Source: Bacteroidota bacterium | GTDB taxonomy: Bacteria > Bacteroidota > Bacteroidia > Chitinophagales > BACL12 | Length of the DNA stretch: 64,000 nucleotides | Assembly (NCBI GenBank): GCA_016124275.1 | Contig: WGOA01000006.1 | Coordinates: 16,194 to 80,193, forward strand | Direction of reading: 5' to 3' | Part shown: positions 8,085-17,318 of the stretch, in pieces | Layout: each line of letters begins with the position of its first letter | Numbering within the stretch: the first letter of the stretch is position 1 | Made by a program: the position numbers and the translations under genes | Notes under the pieces: model-generated | What the model saw: only the letters and a program-made list of their open reading frames with translations | Databases searched by the model: none | Told to the model about the DNA's origin: nothing

Positions 8085-8978
8085 ATGAACTTTACCCGAC
8101 TGCTCTTACCTGCCCTAACCCTTGCCTGGGCAACCTTCTGCCAGGCCAATTCGCTCCCTTCCTGGAATGCGCCGGTTGGCCCCGGGGTCTCCGAAGGCGA
8201 TTCTTCGCTTCGGGCAACGGGTGTTGCCGTATCGCCTTCGCGCTTGCGCATGGCTGGTGCACCCGGCGAAACGATTGTCCATAAGATTAAAATCACCAAC
8301 GACACCCCGCAGCCCAATTCGTTCAAGCTGTCCTTTCAGGACTTTGACATGAACGGCATGGGCAAAAGCAGTTTCATTCCTGCGGGCGAAGGGCGTTACA
8401 GCCTTGCGCGATGGGCGACCATCAGCCCCAGCTTTGTGGAACTGGCCCCTGGCGAAAAAACGGAAGTGACGCTCACCCTTGCGCTGCCCAATTCCGAAGA
8501 AGCCCGCCGCGCGGCCTGGAGCATTCTGATGGTGGAACAAACGGCTGAAAAGCGCTCGCTTGATTTGCCCAGCCCCGGAAGCGAAAACGTAGCTTTTGGT
8601 ATTGTTCCAACCTTTGCCTTCGGCGTGTTCTTATACCAGAATCCCCCGAACGTTTCCAACAACCGGGTGGACATCACCGACTTTCGCCTGACATCGGAAG
8701 CCGCAACCGGAAACGTGATCGACTTCAAAATTGAGAACACCGGCGACGGCATCTCCTACTGCACTTCCTACGTGGAACTGACCAACCTGACCACGGGTCA
8801 GGAGCGCAAACTGCCGGTCAAGCAATTCACGATTCTTCCTGAATTAATTCGCGATTTCAAGTTTACCCTGCCCTCCGATCTCAGCCCTGGCCGCTACAGT
8901 GCGGTTGGTGTGCTCGACTTCGGACACAAGGAAGAAATTCAGGCTGCTGAGCTTGAGTTTGAAATTGCCCCTGAATAA
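8085..8978 (+). CDS. PapD-like periplasmic chaperone
   Basis: A 297-aa exported protein (signal peptide MNFTRLLLPALTLAWATFCQA). Residues ~45-155 carry the pattern of pilus chaperone domain 1: VSPSRLRMAGAPGETIVHKIKITND, then a tryptophan before SPSFVELAPGEKTEVTLTLALP, and the edge-strand-like FGIVPTFAFGVFLY. A second beta domain (VDITDFRLTSE ... ) follows. Such chaperones hold incomplete Ig-like subunits in the periplasm. It is first in a co-directional set with two small secreted beta proteins and a large barrel. It also resembles the DUF916 proteins of Gram-positive WxL loci, another Ig-type family, so chaperone function is inference. Confidence 0.7.
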   Translation: MNFTRLLLPALTLAWATFCQANSLPSWNAPVGPGVSEGDSSLRATGVAVSPSRLRMAGAPGETIVHKIKITNDTPQPNSFKLSFQDFDMNGMGKSSFIPAGEGRYSLARWATISPSFVELAPGEKTEVTLTLALPNSEEARRAAWSILMVEQTAEKRSLDLPSPGSENVAFGIVPTFAFGVFLYQNPPNVSNNRVDITDFRLTSEAATGNVIDFKIENTGDGISYCTSYVELTNLTTGQERKLPVKQFTILPELIRDFKFTLPSDLSPGRYSAVGVLDFGHKEEIQAAELEFEIAPE

Positions 8979-9125
8979 AGCCTCCCGCTTCTCCACCTCA
9001 TTTTATTCCCGTTTTCAAACGGACTATCGCATACCGATCAATATTGGTACCCCTACCGGCCTGGACTACCCTTTCATTTCACTCACTGTTTGTTATCAAA
9101 ATTTCAAAACTCCATTAGTAAGACC

Positions 9126-9908
9126 ATGAAAAGAATTCTCTTAACCCTGGTTGCAGCAGCTACCCTTTTTGCACTGCCCGCATCCGCCCAGCTGATCGAC
9201 GAAAAAGACGTGACGGTCACCATGGACCTTCAGCCCGTTCTTCAGTTGGAAATGTCCACGCCAAACCAAATTGAGTTTGTGTTCGACAACATCAACGAGT
9301 ACTACGCCGGTATCACCCAGTATGCAGCCACCATTCTGAAAGTGAGCTCTACCGTGAGCTGGGACTTGTACGCTGTTGGTCGTTCCAACGGTACCAACGG
9401 CCCCGAGTTCTGGGACCAGGTCATTGACTATGGCAACAGCAACATCAACGCCATCCCGGACCTTCCGCTGTCGTTGTTGGAACTGCGCCAGGCTCAGGCC
9501 AACAACGGTGCAACGGCTGCTGCCGCTACCGCAACGTTTGCTGACTACAACCAGGCTTTCTCGCAGGCTGCTGTTCCCAGCGCAGGCAACAGCTTGTATG
9601 TAAACGGCGGTACCAACACCCCTCCCGGTGTGGACGGCAAGTACATCGCTGGCCACAGCGGTACCACTGCTCCTGGTGCTGACGCCATGCCCGGCGGTTC
9701 ATACCTGATCAACGGTGGAACGGCTTCTGATTTCTACTATGCCGTAGACTACCGCATCCTGCCAGGTCTGCCAGCCGTCTTCCCGATGGCCGCTGACGCT
9801 GACGGTGCAACGTTTGAAGACCTGGTGACCGTCAACGGCGCCGGCAGCTATGCCGAACCCGGTGTGTACACCATGTACGTGCAGTACGTGCTGCTCGAAG
9901 ACCAATAA
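9126..9908 (+). CDS. Pilin-like secreted subunit A
   Basis: ATG at 9126 begins a clean signal peptide (MKRILLTLVAAATLFALPASAQ); the track start is an upstream TTG. The mature ~240 aa are beta-rich and Gly/Ala/Asn-rich without cysteines: VTVTMDLQPVLQLEM, ILKVSSTVSWDLYAVG, and a final strand YTMYVQYVLLEDQ. The terminal alternating strand and shared motifs with the next gene (DYRILPGL / DLRITPGF) suggest that the two are paralogous subunits. A strong stem-loop follows the gene, as after major pilins in fimbrial operons. No database family is assigned. Confidence 0.65.
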   Translation: MKRILLTLVAAATLFALPASAQLIDEKDVTVTMDLQPVLQLEMSTPNQIEFVFDNINEYYAGITQYAATILKVSSTVSWDLYAVGRSNGTNGPEFWDQVIDYGNSNINAIPDLPLSLLELRQAQANNGATAAAATATFADYNQAFSQAAVPSAGNSLYVNGGTNTPPGVDGKYIAGHSGTTAPGADAMPGGSYLINGGTASDFYYAVDYRILPGLPAVFPMAADADGATFEDLVTVNGAGSYAEPGVYTMYVQYVLLEDQ

Positions 9909-9920
9909 TCGGAACCAGTA

Positions 9921-9959
9921 ACCAAGTGCCCGCTCCACAACCGGAGCGGGCCCTTTGGT
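9921..9959 (+). terminator. Intercistronic stem-loop inside the fimbrial-like operon
   Basis: GCCCGCTCC / GGAGCGGGC with loop ACAACC, extended outward by ACCAA / TTGGT. There is no T-run, so partial termination or 3'-end protection of the upstream mRNA is likelier than full termination. Confidence 0.6.
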
Positions 9960-10092
9960 TCCCTGCCTAACCCGCTCTGGAACCGGTCCCGGTTCCCCCG
10001 TTTGAATGGCCTTGTTGTTTGCGTTTCTTCCCTTCTTCCCTGTTCCCTTTTGTACCCGTTTTTACTGCCCCGCTTTGGTTGAACCTTCCTGG

Positions 10093-10716
10093 ATGAACCG
10101 ATCCTTCACCATCCTGATGCTGTACCTGGCCATGTCCTGGTTTAGTGCTCCGGCGCTCAAGGCTCAGTTGCATTGCGGCAACGTGGAGCTAACGCCGAAC
10201 ACGCCGGTGCAGGCCCTGTTCAGTTTTGATGAATTCCGGGATTACCAGGGCGGTCTGATCCTCAGCAACGTAGCTACATTGCGCGTTAACATTCAGGATC
10301 TGGCCATCCCCGATCCGCAGTGCAGTTGGTCGCTTTCGGTCCTGATTGACAACAATCCCTCCAGTGGTACGCCTGCTGCGGAATGGGAGGAACTCAGCCC
10401 ATACGGCTTTGGGGCGGGCAACAACCCGACCCTCGATATCCTGGAGATGCGCGTTCGAAACAACTGCCAGACTTCGCCGCTCAACGGCACATTCATGAGC
10501 TTCACCAACCACGGTGATATTCTGGACATCATTGAATCGGCTTTGCCCGTTACCCCGGCGGGAAGTTGCACCACCAACGTTAACGGCGTGGGCAGCTACC
10601 TGACCAACCCCGGCGAATACACCTTTAACCTGGACTTGCGCATCACCCCGGGTTTCGTCTTCGATCCAGGCATTTACATGATCACGTTGCGCTTCAATCT
10701 GGAAGAAAATCCGTGA
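10093..10716 (+). CDS. Pilin-like secreted subunit B (possible minor/tip subunit)
   Basis: Starting at ATG 10093 gives a signal peptide (MNRSFTILMLYLAMSWFSAPALKAQ); the track start lies 29 codons upstream in non-coding-looking sequence. The ~180-residue mature part contains four cysteines (HCGNV, DPQCSW, NNCQTS, GSCTTN) and ends with strands GEYTFNLDLRITPGF and GIYMITLRFNLEENP, parallel to subunit A's end. Its stop codon overlaps the start of the 996-aa barrel gene. The cysteines and lower expected dose suggest a minor or tip subunit; this is inference. Confidence 0.62.
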   Translation: MNRSFTILMLYLAMSWFSAPALKAQLHCGNVELTPNTPVQALFSFDEFRDYQGGLILSNVATLRVNIQDLAIPDPQCSWSLSVLIDNNPSSGTPAAEWEELSPYGFGAGNNPTLDILEMRVRNNCQTSPLNGTFMSFTNHGDILDIIESALPVTPAGSCTTNVNGVGSYLTNPGEYTFNLDLRITPGFVFDPGIYMITLRFNLEENP

Positions 10717-13703
10717 TGAGCAAGCTGCGCTATTTCTATACCCTGCTGAACGGTCGGAACATGCTTCCGCTCTTCGCTGTTTTGGCGCTGGTTCTATCCA
10801 GTTCCGAAGCTGCGGCACAAACACAGGGCATCCTGCAGGCGCAAGTGCGCCACAAGGATGTGCAGTTAGAAGAAGGCGAGATTGTCAGCAATATTCTGCG
10901 CATAACCAATCCTACGGACCGCACGCGAAGCTTTTCGGTCAGCACCACGGAGCCCGCAGGATGGCGTCGGCTCAGCCCCCGCGACCTGCTCTACACCCTT
11001 TCGCCCGGCGACTCCATGTTTGTTCCGGTGCGCCTCATACCCAGCAAGGAAGCTGCCGGTGCCAGCGTGGTCATCAACGTGCTGGTCATGACCGATGAAG
11101 GGCAACAAGTGGCCCAGGACTTTTTCTTTGCCCAATCGGAAAAGCGCGTCATCTGGAACCTTGAGGTGGAGGAAGGGCGAAAAATCTACTTCCCCAGCGG
11201 GCAAAATCAACTCGACATCCACGCGCTGCTGGAGAACCAGGGCGCCTACGACCAGGATATTTTTGTGCGCGCTTCCGGTATTGGCCAAGGGCTGGTCATT
11301 GAGAGCAAAGAAGCCAGCGAAGACCAAGCTAACGTCGTTAAACTCAGTCCGGGTGCGGATACCAGCCTGACCTGGACCGTGCGCACCGAGCAAAGTGAGC
11401 GCAACCTGCGCAGCGTTTCCGTGCTAAGTCACCGACCAGACCTGAATCTGCAAGGGCGCCATTACTCCATGCTGATTGAAACTACTGAGCCCCTGCAAAG
11501 CGATAGTCTGGGATACCGCCGTGCAACGCGGGTTGAGCTGTTGGAACTGCCCAACGACATCAAAGTGCAGGAGCACAGTTCGCAGGTACTGCCTCTTATC
11601 GTTGAAGGGCAATACCAGAACATTATGGGCCAGCAGTCGGTGTTTGCCCTGAACCTGAACGGCACCATGCCCGTCAATGATCAGGCTTACCTGGTGTACT
11701 TCAGCCAGCTCATGTTCCGCGAGGTGTACGCCAGCAATCCGCTGACCGGTGCGCCCTGGTACATTGGCTATTTTGATCCCAAATACACGGTGGAAGCCGG
11801 CACCATCAATGGTGCCATGCTAGGCATGAACTCCGCCGGACGGGGGTTGAAGACTTCCTGGCAAGTCAATCCGGGGAATCGCCTCGGTGCGTTTTACGTC
11901 CGCGGTCCGTTTATCCAAAATCCCTTCCACCAGTCGTTTGGCCTCAGCCACCAGCTCAAGCTGGGTAAAGTGGGCATGTTAACCACGCGGGCAGGGCGCA
12001 ACATGAGCACCTTGCTGGACCAGGCTACCAACGTAGGTTCCGCTACCTTAAGCTTGCGGCTGGCCGGCAATCAATCCATTGGTCTAACAGGCGCTTACAG
12101 TTTGCGCGAAACCAATTTCAGCCCGGACAGCAGCGCGACCCGCCAGGGATTCCTGGCCGGCTTAAACTACTCGTCGCATTACCTGGATCGCCGGCTCGCC
12201 ATCATGGCAGGCGCGCAAACCAACTCCCGCTATTTCGGCAGTGCCAACTTGCAGCGCATTGCCGGCAACAGCCGCATCACGTACCTGTTGAATCCAAAAT
12301 GGGACATCTACTACGCAGGGGCTTACAACCGCAACTACGTGTACTCCAACACGGTGGGTACAGACACCACGGTTTCTGAAAACGAGCAGTCCATCAACAA
12401 CCTGGTGTTTTCTACTCGAACCGGAGCCGGTTCGATCCAACCCGGAGCTTACTACAACGTGCTCAACCGTCCGGACTTTGTCACGCATTCACGCGGTTTG
12501 AGCTTTCGCTACTCGGCCATGGAATTCAACAAGAATTTCATGTTTACGTTGTTCGCCATGGGCGGCTACGATGACCCGCGCAACCTGCCCGGGGTAAAAG
12601 ACTACTTCACCTTCCGGTTCAATACGCTGATGCGCATCCGAACCCTGACCCTGACCAGCAGCTACCAGTACGGAGCCCTCTCCTCATCTTCGCTCAACTA
12701 CCAATTGGACCGCGGCACAACCCCACAATTCTTCCGCATCTCCGCCAACCACCAGTATGTCTTCCAAAACAGACGCTATGTTATGGAAAACAGCGGTTTC
12801 TATACGTACAACAACCAGTTCCGCAGCCATACCTTGGGCACCTATCCGCGCATCTACTACTTCAGCAACACGGGCTGGCGCTTTGAAGTGCAGTTTGGGT
12901 ACACGCTCTCTTCCAACAACTTTGAATCTACCTTCGATACCTATACCGGACCCCTGGCTGCTCCCGTAGGCGGCGAGGGAAGTGGTGCAGTGGTCAACAA
13001 CAACGTTTCGTTTGGTGTAGGCCTGCGCAAAGAATTCGGCATTCCCATTCCCTTTGCCAAAAAGAAAGCGGCAACAGCTGCTTTGGTTGCCTTTTACGAC
13101 CTGAACGGCAACGGCTACCGCGACGAAGAGGAACAGCCCATTTCAGACGTAGTGATCGGGCTGGGCAACTATGAAGTCATGACCAACTTGCAGGGTCAGG
13201 CAGCCATTCGCAACCTCAACATCGGCACGTATCGGTTGACGGTAACCCCGTTGACGCGGCAGGAAGGCTGGTTCCCCAACCTGCCCGATTCCATCAATAT
13301 TGGCTTTAGTGAGATCCAGTACATCCCTTTTGTGCGCGGCGTTAAGGTAACGGGCAACGTGTACGTCAACCGCCAACAAATTGCAGTCACTGACGACAAA
13401 CAACTGGACCTGACCAACATTAAGATCACCGCTACCTCAAAAGACGGTGAGCGTGATTTTCACACGCTCACCGATCTGGAAGGCAACTTTTCGTTTTATC
13501 TGCCCAATGGAACGTACCGTCTCTCTATGGACGAATCCATTCTGGGCAGCCGATTCCGCTTAGCGCAAAACAACCTGGAAATCACGCTGAAAAGCGGAAT
13601 AGAATCCATGTACACATCGTTCTACATCACGGAGAAAGAGCGCGAGGTAAAAGTAAAGCGGTTTGAGTCCGAGGTTCCGGTTATTCGCCCGAACAACGAT
13701 TAG
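10716..13703 (+). CDS. Large outer-membrane usher-like barrel with Ig and SdrD-B-like domains
   Basis: Translation is taken from ATG 10716, overlapping the previous TGA (TGATG), so it is probably coupled. The order is: signal peptide ending SSSEAAAQ; two N-terminal Ig-like modules (VSNILRITNPTDRTRSFSV ... SPGDSMFVPVRLIP) reminiscent of chaperone folds; about 480 residues of amphipathic strands rich in Tyr/Asn (roughly 300-780) consistent with a many-stranded barrel; then FYDLNGNGYRDEEEQPISDV (SdrD-B-like, calcium-type loop) and a carboxypeptidase-regulatory-like module GNFSFYLPNGTYRL. Context suggests it exports or displays the two subunits. No plug or canonical usher domain was identified. 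Confidence 0.65.
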   Translation: MSKLRYFYTLLNGRNMLPLFAVLALVLSSSEAAAQTQGILQAQVRHKDVQLEEGEIVSNILRITNPTDRTRSFSVSTTEPAGWRRLSPRDLLYTLSPGDSMFVPVRLIPSKEAAGASVVINVLVMTDEGQQVAQDFFFAQSEKRVIWNLEVEEGRKIYFPSGQNQLDIHALLENQGAYDQDIFVRASGIGQGLVIESKEASEDQANVVKLSPGADTSLTWTVRTEQSERNLRSVSVLSHRPDLNLQGRHYSMLIETTEPLQSDSLGYRRATRVELLELPNDIKVQEHSSQVLPLIVEGQYQNIMGQQSVFALNLNGTMPVNDQAYLVYFSQLMFREVYASNPLTGAPWYIGYFDPKYTVEAGTINGAMLGMNSAGRGLKTSWQVNPGNRLGAFYVRGPFIQNPFHQSFGLSHQLKLGKVGMLTTRAGRNMSTLLDQATNVGSATLSLRLAGNQSIGLTGAYSLRETNFSPDSSATRQGFLAGLNYSSHYLDRRLAIMAGAQTNSRYFGSANLQRIAGNSRITYLLNPKWDIYYAGAYNRNYVYSNTVGTDTTVSENEQSINNLVFSTRTGAGSIQPGAYYNVLNRPDFVTHSRGLSFRYSAMEFNKNFMFTLFAMGGYDDPRNLPGVKDYFTFRFNTLMRIRTLTLTSSYQYGALSSSSLNYQLDRGTTPQFFRISANHQYVFQNRRYVMENSGFYTYNNQFRSHTLGTYPRIYYFSNTGWRFEVQFGYTLSSNNFESTFDTYTGPLAAPVGGEGSGAVVNNNVSFGVGLRKEFGIPIPFAKKKAATAALVAFYDLNGNGYRDEEEQPISDVVIGLGNYEVMTNLQGQAAIRNLNIGTYRLTVTPLTRQEGWFPNLPDSINIGFSEIQYIPFVRGVKVTGNVYVNRQQIAVTDDKQLDLTNIKITATSKDGERDFHTLTDLEGNFSFYLPNGTYRLSMDESILGSRFRLAQNNLEITLKSGIESMYTSFYITEKEREVKVKRFESEVPVIRPNND

Positions 13704-13744
13704 CGCATTGTTGCTGCTCCTCTCCGGACCGGCATCACGCTCCC

Positions 13745-15991
13745 TCAAAAATCGATCTTGAGGAACGTTTTGCTGACCCCTTCGCCTTGTTCGGTTTCTA
13801 CGCGCAACACATAGGTGCCTGCAGCGAGGTTGCTGGTGGGCAATTCATGGTGCGAGCCCTGGGTCATAATCAAGCGGCCCATCCATACCAAGCGGCCATC
13901 AGCGCCCAGTACTTGTGCCCAGGAATCCAACAGCTCAGTACCCTGCCAATAGACATGCAGGTTACCGGTAGTGGGAACGGGACCCACTTGCAGCGAGCCT
14001 GCCCAAGCCACATCCAGACCGCTCGCACCCGAAACAAGGATGGTTGCCGCCGCTGTGCATCCGTTTGGATCCTGCACACTGACCGTGTAAGAGCCCGGCG
14101 TCGTAACTGTGATGGTTTGGGTCGTTTCGCCCGTTGACCAGAGGTACAGCGAGCCGGGGTTACCCGCATCCAGCACCAGACTGCCGCCGTGCAGCAGCGC
14201 CGTAGCCGGAAGCGGAATAGTCACTTCCACCACATCAATTACAACCGTATCATAGCCTATGCAGCCGCTGAACGGATCGGTCACCAGGACGGTGTAAATA
14301 CCCGCCAGCAACACCGTAATTTCTTCTGTGGTTTGGCCCGTGCTCCAGGCATGGTCCATACCCGTCATCCCGGTGGAAAGGGTCACGCCCTCTTGGCGAC
14401 AGATTTTCTGATCATCGCCAAGGTTCACTGCCAAACTGGAGCTGACCACCATTAGGCTGTCACAGGCGGTAGCACAGGCGTTGGAGGCCATGGCCCATAC
14501 CAGGCCGGGCTCCGTTGCGCTGTAAACCGGAACGGTAGAACCATCATGCCATGTTACCGTGGTCACCCCGCTCAATTCCGGATAAATGTCCAGGCTGAGC
14601 ATGCCCGGGCAAAGGCTTGTATCCACCCCCAGATTGACATAAGGAACCGTATGGATAGTAACGTCGAACGTTAAGGTATCCGGAGGTCCCCAGCCGTGCA
14701 GCACGGCGGTTGCCGTGTAGGTGCCCGGCGAGCTGTACACGTGGTAGCCCGCCATAGCAGTCATGGTGTTTTCGGCTCCGGAAGCGGGGTCGCCAAAATT
14801 CCAGCGCACCGAGTCGGTCTCGGCCAGATCGTACACGGTAAAATGCGTGGTGTCTGCCAAACAGATGCCGCTGCTCTCCAGCCAATTGGGCGCAAAGAGG
14901 TACGGAGGAAAATTGGGGCTGCTCAGTTTTGCGACACCCGCGCCCAAGTTAATGGCGTTGTTGACATAGCCACATGCGCTGCCCGCCACATCCGGTTGGT
15001 TGATCACCGACAGAAAATTGGTCCAGTTAGCCATGTAGATTTTGCCGTTCGGGGCCAGTGCCAAGCCGCCCGGCTGAGACACAGAAGGCACGGCCACAAC
15101 ATCTCTTGTGGTTGGAATCACTGCATAATCGTTGCTGGACAAATCGTACTGCACCAACGCCGGGTCGGTGACGTGCGTGGTCAGGTAGAGTTTGCTGGAA
15201 TTGGGGCTAAATTCCAATCCGTACGTCCAGCCGTCCTGCAGCAAGGTCAAGGGCTCAGACACCATACCCGTGCTGCGGTCAAAGCGAAACAATTCCGCCT
15301 TGCTCTGTTTGAAAATAGCCGCTGCCAGCCAGTTGCCGTCCGGGCTAAATTTCATGAACCCGATGCTGTTTTCCACGATCATGCCGTGCACGCTGCCCAC
15401 GTTGCTCAGCACAGGGGCATCTAAGCCGGTTGGCGTCAACAAACGCGCCTGGAACTCGTCGTTGCCAAACCCGTGTGTCACAATCCAGATGTCCTGGTTG
15501 TTGCTGTGTTTATACGCGGTGATTTTTTCAGCAACCGGGTCGCTGAGCGGCACGTCTTTGACGATAACATCGCCTAAGCCACCGTTGGCCAGCATGTCCA
15601 CGATGGAATACGACAACCCCGGGCTGCCCCCCATGTGGTATGCTGTAAAAACAAAGTAAATGTTATCCGTCAGCGGCTGCCGGATAATCATCGCCGACTG
15701 CGCCGCTGAAGGACCGCCTGCAAGTCCGGTGCCCGTTGGCATGGCGTTGTGGTTTCGGTCCCAAATGGTCCGGCCATCCGTATAGAAAAGCAAATTGCCC
15801 CAGCCATCACTGATGCTGGCGGTGCCCTCTATGGTGTTGGTCAGGCCGTCGGTCACCACACTGGGTGTTGCGGCAGAATGGTCCACTCCGGCATACTGCC
15901 CGAAGTACCAATTGGCGGTTTCCAATTGGGCTGTAGCGGTGACTGCGCTGCTCAGGATGGCGACCAGGAGCGTACGCAGTTTTCTCCCCAT
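13745..15991 (-). CDS. T9SS-secreted propeller/PKD protein
   Basis: A 748-aa exported protein. Signal peptide MGRKLRTLLVAILSSAVTATAQ is followed at once by ANWYFGQYAG, the N-terminal signature shared with two other proteins in this window. Propeller-type repeats follow (FMKFSPDGNWLAAAIF, YGLEFSPNSSKLYLTTH, GLALAPNGKIYMANW), then a PKD-like module (SVRWNFGDPASG ... YHVYSSPGTYTATAVL), two short LSTG..DHAWSTGQTT-type repeats, and a C-terminal sorting domain beginning LQVGPVPTTGNLHVYW and ending VSKTFLKIDF. It is probably cell-surface attached or released. Substrate and role are unknown. Confidence 0.85.
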   Translation of the reverse strand: MGRKLRTLLVAILSSAVTATAQLETANWYFGQYAGVDHSAATPSVVTDGLTNTIEGTASISDGWGNLLFYTDGRTIWDRNHNAMPTGTGLAGGPSAAQSAMIIRQPLTDNIYFVFTAYHMGGSPGLSYSIVDMLANGGLGDVIVKDVPLSDPVAEKITAYKHSNNQDIWIVTHGFGNDEFQARLLTPTGLDAPVLSNVGSVHGMIVENSIGFMKFSPDGNWLAAAIFKQSKAELFRFDRSTGMVSEPLTLLQDGWTYGLEFSPNSSKLYLTTHVTDPALVQYDLSSNDYAVIPTTRDVVAVPSVSQPGGLALAPNGKIYMANWTNFLSVINQPDVAGSACGYVNNAINLGAGVAKLSSPNFPPYLFAPNWLESSGICLADTTHFTVYDLAETDSVRWNFGDPASGAENTMTAMAGYHVYSSPGTYTATAVLHGWGPPDTLTFDVTIHTVPYVNLGVDTSLCPGMLSLDIYPELSGVTTVTWHDGSTVPVYSATEPGLVWAMASNACATACDSLMVVSSSLAVNLGDDQKICRQEGVTLSTGMTGMDHAWSTGQTTEEITVLLAGIYTVLVTDPFSGCIGYDTVVIDVVEVTIPLPATALLHGGSLVLDAGNPGSLYLWSTGETTQTITVTTPGSYTVSVQDPNGCTAAATILVSGASGLDVAWAGSLQVGPVPTTGNLHVYWQGTELLDSWAQVLGADGRLVWMGRLIMTQGSHHELPTSNLAAGTYVLRVETEQGEGVSKTFLKIDF

Positions 15992-16177
15992 GGGTAAATT
16001 TTTTGTGTTGTCCGTTTAACACAAAATAGGGATAAGCTGGTCACAGAGGTAGTGTTTCTGAAATTATTTTGCTGATAATCAATTTATTACAAAGATGCTT
16101 CATGCAAGATCGTATGGGTCAATTTCTCCATTCTTCAACAGGGGAAGGGCCTTGAGGCACCGCGCCAAGTCGTGACT

Positions 16178-16289
16178 TTGCTAACGGGCCCAGATACGAG
16201 GCGCGGGCAATTTTTAACCCCGGAGTTTACTCCAAGTAAATGAGGAGGTTAAAAATTGATCGCAACGAAGTAGCTGGGCCCGTTAACAA
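16178..16289. repeat. Nested long palindrome (16-bp outer, 12-bp inner arms)
   Basis: The outer arms TTGCTAACGGGCCCAG (16178-16193) and CTGGGCCCGTTAACAA (16274-16289) match at 15 of 16 positions. The inner arms CAATTTTTAACC (16208-16219) and GGTTAAAAATTG (16247-16258) are perfect complements, and a TTTACT/AGTAAA pair lies inside. Either a MITE-like element with terminal inverted repeats or a structured RNA would fit. Confidence 0.75.
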
Positions 16290-16303
16290 GGCTGGTACAA
16301 ACA

Positions 16304-16376
16304 CTGAAACCGGCCATTGCCGGGTTCAGGGAGTAGGATCGCTAAATCCTGCTCAAGGGAGGGTAAGGTGCACCTT
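16304..16376. other. Two further hairpins and a 12-bp palindrome
   Basis: CTGAAACCGGC/GCCGGGTTCAG (16304-16329, 4-nt loop), GAGTAGGAT/ATCCTGCTC (16331-16354) and AAGGTGCACCTT (16365-16376) follow one another almost without gaps. Mismatches in the stems are G-T, which keeps RNA pairing. With the preceding nested palindrome they fill most of the 15992-16418 intergenic gap, in which I see no gene. Confidence 0.6.
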
Positions 16377-16418
16377 TGCGGACACAGCCCCAAAGGCCTG
16401 GGACCACAAGGGTTGGGA

Positions 16419-17318
16419 TTAGTTCAGGGCAACCACGAGGTATTTGGAAACCTTCCAGAATTCCTCGGCGTTGGTGATTTCCAAACTGGAGCTTTCGTTT
16501 TTGCCCCCTTCGATCATCTTGTAAGAACCCTGTGGGTGAAAGGTGATCAGTTCAGGCTTGGCAGCGGCCAACGGGATGGATTTGGTTTCGCGGATGTCCA
16601 AGGGGCGGAATCCTTCGTCCGTCAGGCCTTCATTCAGGGTTGAAGGACCGATCAGGCGCGTGTCCAGCAAGCCCTTCTCTTTGAGTTCTTTGCGCGTGCC
16701 GGTGATCATGTAGGCCTGGTTCATCCGGTTGGTGGTCTTGGTCAGCGCGCTGCTGGTGGCTACAAGCTCGGTGCGGGTAGCTTCAATGGTCTGGTCGCGC
16801 TGGTTCAGGCTTTCCACTACGCTATCCACACGGCCAACCAGGTCGGCAATTTGGGCGTCTTTCTCAGCCATGCGGGTTTCCAGCGCCTGGATTTCCGTCC
16901 AGCGCGTGTCCAGTTCTTTGTTCAACTCTTTCACTTTCTTGCGAAGGCTGGAAGCCTCGATGCCGGAAGCGCTCAATTTCTTCTCCAAATCGGCGATTTT
17001 GGTGCGGTTTTCGGCCAACACATTGCCCAAAGCGTTGATGTCTTTGATGACGGCTTCACGCTGGCTCTCAGTCAATTCGCCCTCTTGGCTTAAAGACAGA
17101 ATTTGCTCTTTCTCAGAAATGGCATTCAGCGTATTCTCAATTTCCTGGAAGGAGCTGAGCATATCATTAATAACCGAGTCGCGGCGCTGGAGCGCGCTTT
17201 CGTGGTCTTCTAAAGTGACCGACTGGTCAGCATTGCCTTCGGTACAACCGGTCCACACGGCAACCATTGCAAAAGCGGCAAACAAGGCTGCGAAGCGGAT
17301 ATTGCGATGAAAATTCAT
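16419..17318 (-). CDS. Coiled-coil lipoprotein
   Basis: ATG at 17318 is preferred over the track start because it begins MNFHRNIRFAALFAAFAMVAVWTGC, a lipoprotein signal with the lipid-accepting cysteine in WTGC. Residues ~40-220 are a long heptad-rich coiled coil (LEDHESALQRRDSVINDML ... LEKKLSASGIEASSLRKKVKELNKELD ... LETRMAEKDAQIADL). The C-terminal ~90 residues form a small globular part (FRPLDIRETKSIPLAAAKPELITF). It resembles Bacteroidota surface or periplasmic coiled-coil proteins, some annotated as Cbp1-type adhesins; that link is uncertain. It lies downstream of, and co-directional with, the two-component pair. Confidence 0.72.
   Translation of the reverse strand: MNFHRNIRFAALFAAFAMVAVWTGCTEGNADQSVTLEDHESALQRRDSVINDMLSSFQEIENTLNAISEKEQILSLSQEGELTESQREAVIKDINALGNVLAENRTKIADLEKKLSASGIEASSLRKKVKELNKELDTRWTEIQALETRMAEKDAQIADLVGRVDSVVESLNQRDQTIEATRTELVATSSALTKTTNRMNQAYMITGTRKELKEKGLLDTRLIGPSTLNEGLTDEGFRPLDIRETKSIPLAAAKPELITFHPQGSYKMIEGGKNESSSLEITNAEEFWKVSKYLVVALN

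Noticed and set aside
12421-12442. GGTTCGATCC resembling a tRNA T-loop
   Set aside because: It is inside the usher-like coding region, with no acceptor stem or anticodon arm around it.
16240-16422. 60-aa plus-strand ORF in the hairpin region
   Set aside because: Its sequence is a translation of the palindromes; no family or coding signal.
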